From DASRSS01 sp035656335 (GTDB lineage: Bacteria; Actinomycetota; Actinomycetes; Mycobacteriales; Jatrophihabitantaceae), in the NCBI GenBank assembly GCA_035656335.1, contig DASRSS010000156.1, positions 1 to 12,955 of the forward strand: a stretch of 12,955 nt of DNA, written 5' to 3'. Below, piece after piece: positions 1 to 5,993 of this stretch. The first letter of the stretch is position 1. The number at the start of each line of letters is the position of its first letter. The notes beneath the pieces were generated by a model, which had not been told where the DNA came from, searched no databases, and saw nothing but the letters and a program-made list of their open reading frames with translations. The translations under genes and the position numbers were made by a program.

Positions 1-186
1 TCGCAGCCGGAGAAGGGCCTGGCCCACCGCGCGCTGGCGGACATCAAGGAGAGCGTCCAGGAGCTGCAGTACTACCGCAGCACCCTGTTCGTCCCGCCGC
101 CCGGCCCGACGCTGGAGCAGGCGCAGGCCGCGGCCAAGGCCGTGTCGGGCGCGGTCGGAACCACTCCCGGCGACCGGGTAGACTGA
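1..186 (+). CDS. orn: Oligoribonuclease, C-terminal part (5' end outside window)
   Basis: Frame 1 is open from the first base to a TGA at 184-186 and encodes the last 61 residues of a longer protein. The stretch KGLAHRALADIKESVQELQYYR matches the end of the DEDDh 3'-to-5' exoribonuclease Orn, where the His and Asp of HRALADI form part of the catalytic set (family knowledge; E. coli Orn ends with a similar DDIRESVAELAYYR segment). Orn degrades 2-5 nt RNAs and linear dinucleotides such as pGpG in the cytoplasm. A Pro- and Ala-rich tail of about 35 residues follows, longer than in proteobacterial Orn and typical of actinobacterial versions. The immediately following tRNA-His supports the call, because I recall orn next to tRNA-His in mycobacteria. 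The DEDD N-terminal motifs are outside the window. Confidence 0.88.
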   Translation, partial: SQPEKGLAHRALADIKESVQELQYYRSTLFVPPPGPTLEQAQAAAKAVSGAVGTTPGDRVD

Positions 187-192
187 CCCGGC

Positions 193-213
193 TCGGTGGT
201 GCGACACCACCGA
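193..213 (+). terminator. Strong hairpin between orn and tRNA-His (terminator or processing signal)
   Basis: A perfect 9-bp stem (TCGGTGGTG at 193-201 and CACCACCGA at 205-213) closes on a 3-nt loop, 7 nt after the orn stop and 4 nt before the tRNA. There is no T-tract, so it is not a classical intrinsic terminator. U-less hairpins do act as terminators in actinobacteria. It could equally be a leader structure affecting 5' processing of the tRNA. Confidence 0.5.
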
Positions 214-217
214 ACAT

Positions 218-294
218 GGTGGGTGTAGCTCAGCTGGTAGAGCACCTGGTTGTGGTCCAGGATGTCGCGGGTTCGAGCCCCGTCACTCACCCCA
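218..294 (+). tRNA. tRNA-His (anticodon GTG), CCA encoded
   Basis: A full cloverleaf can be drawn. The acceptor stem pairs GTGGGTG (219-225) with CACTCAC (284-290), with one G-T pair. The anticodon stem pairs CCTGG with CCAGG around the loop TTGTGGT, giving anticodon GTG. The T arm contains GGTTCGAGCCC. The extra G at position -1 (218) faces C73 (291), the identity element of tRNA-His read by histidyl-tRNA synthetase. CCA is encoded at 292-294. The last 8 nt overlap, antisense, the end of the leftward P-type ATPase gene. Confidence 0.97.
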
Positions 295-3040
295 ACAGCG
301 GTTTCACCCATGACCGCCGGCGGCGCACCTTACGGGCGAACTCGTCGACACCCCACACCACGACGGGGAACGGGAGCAGCAGCATCAGTTGCGTCGGCGC
401 CAGCGCGGCCGTGCCGAAGACGCTCTGCAGCGGCGGAACGTAGATGAGGGCAGCGGTGAACGCGACCTCGAAGGCGATCCCCCACAGCAACATCGGGTTG
501 CTACCCGGGCCGATGGTGAACAGCGACGCATGCTCGGTGCGAGCGGCGAACGCCGTCCCGATCTGACACGCGACGATCCCGGCGAAGGTCAGGGTGGTCG
601 CCTGCCGATACAGGTGGTGCAGCGGCTGCCCCGCGCCCGTTGGGGCACCCGGCCGCCAGCCGCCCCGCCAGAGCACCCAGAAGAAGGCGGCCATCACGAG
701 GACGGCCGAGACGGCTCCGAGCAACGCCCAGGCCCGGAGGAGAAGACGGCGGTCGATGACTCCGGCGCTGCGTGGACGTGGCGGTCGCTGCATCAGCCCC
801 GGCTCGGCCGGTTCGCGGCCGAGGGCGAGCGCGGGCAGCGTTTCCGTGCCCAGATCGATGGCGAGGATCTGCAGCACGGTCAACGGCAGCGGAACTCGCC
901 CGCCCGACAGCGCGAACACGAGGAACGGAACGACCTCGGGCACGGCGTGGGCGAAGATGTAGAGGACGAACTTCTTCACGTTGTCGAACACCCGGCGCCC
1001 TGCGTCCACCGCGGCGATGATCGTGGCGAAGTTGTCGTCGGTCAGCACCAGCGTCGCCGCCTCGCGGGCCATGTCAGTACCCGACCGGCCCATGGCGACG
1101 CCGATGTCGGCATGCCGCAACGCCGGCGCGTCGTTGACGCCGTCGCCGGTCATCGCGACGATCTCGCCCGACGCACGCAGTGCCTCGCAGATCCGCAGCT
1201 TGGACTCCGGCGAGCTGCGCGCGAAGACGACCTCCTCGTCGCGGGCGAGCAAGCGATCGAGATCCGGCTCGCTCAATCGGTCGAGCTCGTCTCCGGTGAT
1301 GATGCGGCGACTGCGCGAGCCGATCCCGACCTGTGCCGCGATGTGCGCAGCGGTCAGGCCGTAGTCGCCGGTGATGACGTGTACGCGGATGCCCGCGCCG
1401 TGCGCCCTGGCCACCGCGTCCGCCACCCCGGGGCGGGGCGGGTCGAGCATGGCGACCAGCCCGAGAAAGGTGAGCCGCGCCTCGGCGTCCTGCCGGTCGC
1501 GCACGTCTGTGACGTCAGGGTCGAGGACGCGACGGGCGACCGCGAGCACACGTAGCCCGGCGGCCGCGTACTCGTCGATCGCCTGCCCGATCCGCTGGGA
1601 CGCGGTTTCATCGAGACGGCACGTCGCACCGCCGGCGTCCAGCCACTCGCTGCAACACGGTAGGACGCTCTCGGGGGCCCCCTTCGTGTGCACGGCCGTC
1701 ACCGGTCGGCTCGGCTCCCGCGCACCGGCCGGCTCCTCGTCGAGGGTCGTCATCCGCTTCAGTTGCGGGTCGAAGGCGAACAGCCGTCGCCGAGCGCCAC
1801 GCTCGACGACTCCGTAGCCGGCCGCGAGCCGCAGCAGCGCGAGTTCGGTCGGATCGCCGCTGCCGCCCGGCTGCTTCACCGTCGGCGCGGACGCGGTCGT
1901 GCAGGCCGCGGCGGTGGCGACGAGCAGCCGGACGCGCTGATCAGTGGCTTCAGGCCGTTCGCCGCAGTCCAACTCCATGCCGGGCAGCCACAGCCGGGTG
2001 ACCTGCATTCGGTTCTCGGTGAGGGTCCCGGTCTTGTCCGTGCACACCACGGTCGTGCAGCCCAGCGTCTCGACCGCGGCCAGCCGTTTCACCACGGCGC
2101 CTCGGCGAGCCAGCTCCCGGACACCGACGGCCAGTGCGAGCGTGATGGTGGGAAGCAGTCCTTCCGGCACGTTCGCGACCAGCAGCCCGATGGAGAAGCT
2201 GATCGCCGCGGACCACCCCAGACCGGCGGCGAGCCCCGCGGGCAGGAACGCGATCCCAATGGCGACGGCCACCGCGGCGATCACCCAGGTTGCGCGCCGT
2301 ACCTGCCGCTCCAGCGGGCTCGGATCGGACTTGGTCCGCTCGGACAGCGCGGCGATCCGGCCGAGCTCAGTGTGCATCCCGGTGCCCGTGACGACCGTGG
2401 TCACCTCGCCACCCGTGCACACCGTGCCGCTGAAGACCAGATCACGTGCCTCGAGCAGCGTGCCCGCCTCCGTCGTGATCTCGGCCGAACGCAGCACCGG
2501 CAGCGACTCCCCGGTCAACGCCGACATGTCGAGCAGCGCGGAGCCGTCGATCACCCTGGCGTCGGCGCACACGCGGCCGCCCTCGGCGATGATCTGGATG
2601 TCGCCGGGGACGAGGTCTCGCGCGGGGATCTCCGTGCGCGCACCGTCGCGGATCACGCCCGCGGTCTCCGGCAGGAATGCGGCCAACGTCTCAACGGCAT
2701 GTTCGGCCTGCATCTCCTGCGCGAACGCGAACAGCGCGTTGAGCACGATCACCGCCGCTACGGCGACGGCCAGGGCCGGGGTGCCGCCGATCCAGGCCAG
2801 CACCGCAGCCGCGGCGAGCAACAGCGCGAGCGGCTGGGTGAACTGCGCGGCCAGCTCCCGCGGCCAGCGCCGGCCGCTGCGGCGGGCGAGTTCGTTCGGA
2901 CCGTAGACGACCAGCCGATGCGCTGCCTCTCGGCTGGACAGGCCGTTCGGGGAGGTGCGCAGGTTGCGGAACAGCTCCGCCGGTGGACGGCGTGGGTCCG
3001 TCACCTCGATGGTGTCCAGTGCTTCGTGCACCATCGCCAC
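287..3040 (-). CDS. P2-type cation-transporting ATPase (Na,K-ATPase-like M4-M6 motifs)
   Basis: The 917-aa product is a full-length P-type ATPase, an inner-membrane ion pump driven by ATP. In order it has an N-terminal cation-ATPase domain (about 10-75), M1-M2 (about 66-108), an actuator domain with TGES at 176-179, M3-M4 with VANVPEGLLPT (289-298), the phosphorylated Asp335 in DKTGT, the N-domain motif KGAPE (453-457), the hinge TGDGVNDAPAL (631-641) and six C-terminal helices (about 690-900). M5 carries PEVVPF (701-706) and M6 IDLGTETLPA (728-737). Acidic residues in M4, M5 and M6 (E293, E702, D729, E733) are the usual cation ligands of P2 pumps. PEGL and the lack of CPC exclude a heavy-metal P1B pump. 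Motif wording is closer to the animal Na,K-ATPase class than to SERCA, and mycobacterial CtpF is a plausible relative, but Ca2+, Na+ or another cation cannot be decided by eye. GTG at 3040 is preferred because GAGG lies 6 nt upstream; ATG at 3034 is the alternative. The start is 8 nt after the arcC stop, so it is co-transcribed with arcC. The stop lies within tRNA-His. Confidence 0.93.
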   Translation of the reverse strand: MAMVHEALDTIEVTDPRRPPAELFRNLRTSPNGLSSREAAHRLVVYGPNELARRSGRRWPRELAAQFTQPLALLLAAAAVLAWIGGTPALAVAVAAVIVLNALFAFAQEMQAEHAVETLAAFLPETAGVIRDGARTEIPARDLVPGDIQIIAEGGRVCADARVIDGSALLDMSALTGESLPVLRSAEITTEAGTLLEARDLVFSGTVCTGGEVTTVVTGTGMHTELGRIAALSERTKSDPSPLERQVRRATWVIAAVAVAIGIAFLPAGLAAGLGWSAAISFSIGLLVANVPEGLLPTITLALAVGVRELARRGAVVKRLAAVETLGCTTVVCTDKTGTLTENRMQVTRLWLPGMELDCGERPEATDQRVRLLVATAAACTTASAPTVKQPGGSGDPTELALLRLAAGYGVVERGARRRLFAFDPQLKRMTTLDEEPAGAREPSRPVTAVHTKGAPESVLPCCSEWLDAGGATCRLDETASQRIGQAIDEYAAAGLRVLAVARRVLDPDVTDVRDRQDAEARLTFLGLVAMLDPPRPGVADAVARAHGAGIRVHVITGDYGLTAAHIAAQVGIGSRSRRIITGDELDRLSEPDLDRLLARDEEVVFARSSPESKLRICEALRASGEIVAMTGDGVNDAPALRHADIGVAMGRSGTDMAREAATLVLTDDNFATIIAAVDAGRRVFDNVKKFVLYIFAHAVPEVVPFLVFALSGGRVPLPLTVLQILAIDLGTETLPALALGREPAEPGLMQRPPRPRSAGVIDRRLLLRAWALLGAVSAVLVMAAFFWVLWRGGWRPGAPTGAGQPLHHLYRQATTLTFAGIVACQIGTAFAARTEHASLFTIGPGSNPMLLWGIAFEVAFTAALIYVPPLQSVFGTAALAPTQLMLLLPFPVVVWGVDEFARKVRRRRSWVKPLLG

Positions 3041-3048
3041 TCAACGCC

Positions 3049-4005
3049 TCAGCGGCTGACCTGGCTGGAATCCGGACGGAGATCGCCGGGCCTGGCCGGC
3101 TCAGGCACGGTGATCGTCGTTCCAGCGGTGCCGGACAGCAGACCGCCCGCATCCGCGAGGGCACCGATGGTGGCGGGCTGCCCGGTCGCGGCGACGAACC
3201 GCGCACAGGCGGCGATCTTCGGACCCATCGACCCCGCGGGAAGGTGCATCGCGGTCGCCTCATCGATATCGAGCCGGGCAACAGGACGCGCGCGCGGCGT
3301 TCCGAACTCACGCATCACCGCGGGCACGTCGGTGAGTACGAGCAGCCGATCGGCGTGCAACTGCACGGCCAGCAGCGCCGCCGTGAGGTCCTTGTCCACC
3401 ACTGCCTCGACCCCGGACAACCCGTCGCTGCCCGCCACGACCGGAACACCGCCGCCACCGCCGCAGATCACCACCGCGCCGGCCTCCACCAGTTCGGCGA
3501 TGCTGCCCTGTTCCACCACGTTGAGCGGTTCCGGCGACGCGACCACGCGCCGCCACTTGTCGCCGTCTCGCGCAATCTCCCATCCGTGCCGGGCCGCGAG
3601 ATCGAGAGCCTGCGAGTGGGAGTAAACCGCGCCGACGAACTTGGCCGGCCGCAGGAACGCGGTGTCGGCAGCGTCGACGACGGTCTGGGTGACCACGGTG
3701 ACGACCGGCTTGTGGACGCCCGCGTTCCGCAGGGCTTGGGCGAGCCAGTAGCCGATCAAGCCCTGCGTCTGCGCGCCCAGCGCGTCCAACGGGTACGGAT
3801 GCGTCAGGGAACCGTCCGCCTCGCTCTCCATGGCGAGCAGGCCGACCTGGGGACCGTTGCCGTGGCAGACGATCAGCTCGTGGTCGGCGGCAAGCGGGGC
3901 CAACGCCCTGGCCGCCGCCCTGACGTGGCGCTGTTGAATACCCGCGTCCGGCCTTTCGCCGCGTTCGAGGAGCGCGTTGCCGCCGAGCGCGGCCACGATC
4001 CGCAT
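3049..4005 (-). CDS. arcC: Carbamate kinase
   Basis: Cytoplasmic enzyme (EC 2.7.2.2) that transfers the phosphate of carbamoyl phosphate to ADP, the ATP-yielding last step of the arginine deiminase pathway. The 318-aa product has the family's normal length and all its landmarks: LGGNAL (7-12), HGNGPQVG (48-55), the Gly-rich CGGGGGVPV (181-189), EAVVDKDLTAALLA (200-213), VLTDV (223-227) and AGSMGPKI (257-264), all typical of the amino acid kinase fold. The frame stays open upstream, but the chosen ATG at 4005 is the only one that starts at the conserved MRIVAALGGNAL, and it lies 2 nt after the arcB stop (TGA-CC-ATG), which implies translational coupling. The ATPase gene follows after 8 nt. A short tail after about residue 300 (PEPARPGDLRPDSSQVSR) is not conserved in the family as I know it. 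Confidence 0.96.
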   Translation of the reverse strand: MRIVAALGGNALLERGERPDAGIQQRHVRAAARALAPLAADHELIVCHGNGPQVGLLAMESEADGSLTHPYPLDALGAQTQGLIGYWLAQALRNAGVHKPVVTVVTQTVVDAADTAFLRPAKFVGAVYSHSQALDLAARHGWEIARDGDKWRRVVASPEPLNVVEQGSIAELVEAGAVVICGGGGGVPVVAGSDGLSGVEAVVDKDLTAALLAVQLHADRLLVLTDVPAVMREFGTPRARPVARLDIDEATAMHLPAGSMGPKIAACARFVAATGQPATIGALADAGGLLSGTAGTTITVPEPARPGDLRPDSSQVSR

Positions 4006-4007
4006 GG

Positions 4008-5018
4008 TCAACCGTCCAGCGCCGAGAGCATGACCGCCTTCGCGGTGTGCATCCGGTTCTCGGCCTCGTCGAACACGATCGACCGTGCCGAGGTGAACAC
4101 GTCGTCGCTCACTTCGGCGCCGACCAGGCCGAACTGCTCGTACAGCCGCTCTCCCAGTGCGCTGTTGCGATCGTGCAGCGCGGGCAGGCAGTGCATGAAC
4201 TTGGTGTCGGGACTTCCGGAGCTCGCGAGCAGCCGCTCGGTCACCCGATACGGCTGGAGCAGCGGTACGCGAGACTCCCACTGCTCGATCGGCTCCCCCA
4301 TGCTCACCCAGACGTCGGTGTAGACGAAGTCCGCGCCGACCACGGCCGTCCCGATCTCGTCGGTGACGCGCAGCCGAGCGCCACTGTCCGCGGCGAGCCG
4401 GTGCGCTGCGTCCAGCACGTCCGCCGGCGGATGCAGCTCACGGGGCGACGCGATGCGGACGTCCATGCCGAGCAGTGCGCCGGTGATCAGCAGCGAGCGC
4501 GCGACGTTATTGCGCCCGTCGCCGCAGAAGCAGAAGACGATCTCCTCCAGCGGGCCGCCGTGGTGCTCGCGCATCGTCATGACGTCGGCCATGGCTTGCG
4601 TGGGGTGCCACTGGTCGGTGAGACCGTTCCACACGGGCACGCCGGAGTTGTCGGCCAGCGCCTCGACGGCGTCCTGGGCGAAGCCGCGGAACTCGATCCC
4701 GTCGTACAGCCGGCCGAGGACCCGCGCCGTGTCCGCGATCGACTCGTCGCGTCCGATGTGCGATCCGTCGGGACCCAGATAGGTGACATCGGCTCCCTCG
4801 TCGTGGGCGGCGACTTCGAACGCGCAGCGCGTACGGGTCGAGTTCTTCTCGAAGATGAGCGCGATGTTCCGTCCGCTCAGCCGGCGAGGACGTTCTCCCG
4901 CCGCGCGCGACGCCTTCAGCTCGACGGCGAGATCCAGCAGACCCAGGTACCGCTCCTTGTCGAGGTCCAACTCCTTCAGCAGGGACCCTGGGTGGCGGAC
5001 GCTCGTGCACGCGGTCAT
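4008..5018 (-). CDS. arcB: Ornithine carbamoyltransferase, probably catabolic
   Basis: Cytoplasmic enzyme (EC 2.1.3.3) that, in the catabolic direction, phosphorolyses citrulline to ornithine and carbamoyl phosphate. The 336-aa product has the carbamoyl phosphate loop STRTR (60-64), HPTQ (138-141), the ornithine-side DVWVSMGE (235-242) and the catalytic HCLPA (276-280). The segments FEKNSTRTRCAFEVAAHDEGADVTYLGP and GRDESIADTARVLGRLYDGIEFRG resemble the long form shared by Pseudomonas ArcB and E. coli ArgF/ArgI rather than the shorter biosynthetic ArgF usual in actinobacteria (from memory). Direct coupling to carbamate kinase 2 nt downstream favours the catabolic role; kinetic direction cannot be read from sequence. 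The ATG at 5018 has a good Shine-Dalgarno, AGAGGGG about 8 nt upstream. It is the first gene of the arcB-arcC-ATPase operon. Confidence 0.95.
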   Translation of the reverse strand: MTACTSVRHPGSLLKELDLDKERYLGLLDLAVELKASRAAGERPRRLSGRNIALIFEKNSTRTRCAFEVAAHDEGADVTYLGPDGSHIGRDESIADTARVLGRLYDGIEFRGFAQDAVEALADNSGVPVWNGLTDQWHPTQAMADVMTMREHHGGPLEEIVFCFCGDGRNNVARSLLITGALLGMDVRIASPRELHPPADVLDAAHRLAADSGARLRVTDEIGTAVVGADFVYTDVWVSMGEPIEQWESRVPLLQPYRVTERLLASSGSPDTKFMHCLPALHDRNSALGERLYEQFGLVGAEVSDDVFTSARSIVFDEAENRMHTAKAVMLSALDG

Positions 5019-5117
5019 GGCTGCTGCCCCTCTTCACGTCGGCTGGCTCTCGCATGCAGCGTGCGCCACGACGTGGCGGGGGGAACACGGCCGAACGTCC
5101 CAGCGCGGTAGGGACAT

Positions 5118-5133
5118 CGGCACCGCTGTGCCG
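5118..5133. repeat. Inverted repeat, 6-bp stem with 4-nt loop
   Basis: CGGCAC and GTGCCG flank CGCT. If the arcB promoter is the TATCTG at 5141-5136, this hairpin would fall at the very start of the arcB 5' leader and could shield its 5' end or slow the polymerase. That role is inferred from position only. Confidence 0.4.
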
Positions 5134-5158
5134 CGCAGATATCGTGCCCTGTGCGCAC

Positions 5159-5198
5159 CAGGGGCGAACGGCTTGCGGATCGCCTGCCTTCGCCCCTG
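5159..5198. repeat. Long inverted repeat (10 + 3 bp) in the arcB upstream region
   Basis: CAGGGGCGAA (5159-5168) pairs perfectly with TTCGCCCCTG (5189-5198). After one bulged C the stem continues with GGC (5170-5172) and GCC (5186-5188), leaving a 13-nt loop. There is no T-tract on either strand. It lies just upstream of the putative arcB promoter, so an operator is as likely as a terminator for the redox genes upstream. Confidence 0.5.
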
Positions 5199-5230
5199 TG
5201 GCCCGGCCCGCGCGCAAGGCACAGTCAGTA

Positions 5231-5248
5231 GTGCCGGTTCGCCGGCAC
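5231..5248. terminator. Perfect 7-bp hairpin with TTCG tetraloop
   Basis: GTGCCGG (5231-5237) and CCGGCAC (5242-5248) enclose TTCG. In plus-strand RNA this is a 7-bp stem capped by UUCG, though without the C-G closing pair of the most stable version; in minus-strand RNA the loop is CGAA. It lies about 110 nt after the leftward cytochrome-b-like stop and 2 nt beyond the next inverted repeat, so a U-less terminator for the DoxX-Rieske/cytochrome transcript is the simplest reading. Confidence 0.4.
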
Positions 5249-5249
5249 C

Positions 5250-5338
5250 CGCACCCAAGGGCGGACATGACGATGTGTCGGCCATCGCGCCGCGATTGAC
5301 CCAGCGTCGCAAGACGGGGCGTCCGACCCTTGGGTGCG
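5250..5338. repeat. Distant inverted repeat, 17/18-bp arms 54 nt apart
   Basis: The arm at 5250-5266 (CGCACCCAAGGGCGGAC) is the reverse complement of 5321-5338 (GTCCGACCCTTGGGTGCG) except for one extra A in the latter. The outer arm lies 20 nt after the stop of the cytochrome-b-like gene. It may form the base of a large 3' RNA structure, a pair of protein-binding sites, or the ends of a small decayed mobile element of about 89 bp. No open frame in the loop supports the last option. Confidence 0.5.
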
Positions 5339-5357
5339 CTCAACTTTCCCGGAGCAG

Positions 5358-5993
5358 TCAGCGATCGTCGTGCTGTCCGAAGTCGTGGGCCGTGCGACTG
5401 GTCCACGAGTGGGCCGCCGGCATCAGAGCGGTGGCCAGTCCCGTTCCGGCGAGCAGGCAGAGCACCAGCACCGCCATGCGGACGGGACGTCGCCGCGTGG
5501 CCGGAACGGTTCGCGGCTCACGCAGTTCCCGCCAGGTGCTTCGACCGGCCTCGACCAGATGGCCGAGGACATGCAGGCTCATCACGACGATCCACACGAT
5601 GAAGGCGCCCTGGTGCAGGGTGAGCAGCGGTCCGCGATGGTCCGGCCCGGTCGCGATAAGGCCGATGCCGGTACCCAGCACGGCCAGGCTGGCGGCGACG
5701 ACGACCGGCCCGATCATCCGCAGCACGGGGTGCGGTGGACCCTTGCGCCGATACGGTCGCGCACCCGTGTAGTAGCGCACGAAGCGATAACCGGTGGTGG
5801 CCGTCTTGAGCAGCACCGGTCCGACGAGCAGCACGCCGAGGAAGATGTGCAGGCTGATGAGTCGGCCGATGTTCAAGATGCTGACGCCTTCGACTGCGAA
5901 CAGGACGATCAGCAGCGTGCCGTTCACCGCGGTCAGTCGGCTGTTGCCCTCCACGCCCGTGTCGGGGCGCTCGGTTGTCGACGTCGCGTTCAT
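5358..5993 (-). CDS. Small membrane protein, probable haem-b cytochrome (b561/DUF4405-like)
   Basis: The 211-aa product has about five membrane helices (roughly 22-43, 46-63, 92-116, 125-146 and 171-192). His49 in helix 2 and His127, His141 and His145 in helix 4 lie within or at the ends of hydrophobic stretches, as in membrane cytochromes that bind haem b by bis-histidine ligation. I do not recognise a named family with certainty; a cytochrome b561-like or DUF4405-like protein is the best description. The ATG at 5993 overlaps the stop of the DoxX-Rieske gene (ATGA), so the two are translationally coupled. That partnership suggests it passes electrons between the membrane quinone pool and the Rieske domain (inference). 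A longer in-frame extension upstream is rejected because it only reads through the Rieske gene in another frame. The product ends with a His- and Asp-containing tail. Confidence 0.8.
   Translation of the reverse strand: MNATSTTERPDTGVEGNSRLTAVNGTLLIVLFAVEGVSILNIGRLISLHIFLGVLLVGPVLLKTATTGYRFVRYYTGARPYRRKGPPHPVLRMIGPVVVAASLAVLGTGIGLIATGPDHRGPLLTLHQGAFIVWIVVMSLHVLGHLVEAGRSTWRELREPRTVPATRRRPVRMAVLVLCLLAGTGLATALMPAAHSWTSRTAHDFGQHDDR

Larger units (their letters stand above)
5019..5357. promoter_or_regulatory. Structured intergenic region upstream of arcB
   Basis: This 339-bp stretch lies between the stop of the cytochrome-b-like gene and the start of arcB. I see no convincing gene in it: open frames of 80-90 codons exist on both strands but lack a ribosome binding site and recognisable protein character. 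It must hold the arcB promoter and the end of the upstream transcript. It contains four inverted repeats, listed separately. On the minus strand a possible -10 box TATCTG (5141-5136) lies about 115 nt upstream of the arcB ATG. About 30 nt upstream of it is GGGGCGAACGGCTT (5161-5174, plus strand), an imperfect match to the box seen twice before arcA. Confidence 0.5.

Noticed and set aside
218..294. A second copy of the tRNA-His 3' end as an attachment repeat
   Set aside because: I looked for the T-arm and acceptor sequence in the rest of the window and found none, so no island end can be marked here.
389..4323. Long plus-strand open frames (389-1555, 1688-3625, 2983-4323)
   Set aside because: They are antisense to the ATPase, arcC and arcB. 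Their translations are Arg-, Pro- and Gly-rich with no domain, as expected of high-GC shadow frames.
5034..5312. Small open frames between arcB and the cytochrome-b-like gene (5034-5312 minus, 5054-5299 plus)
   Set aside because: No ribosome binding site and Arg/Pro-rich products; the same DNA is packed with inverted repeats.
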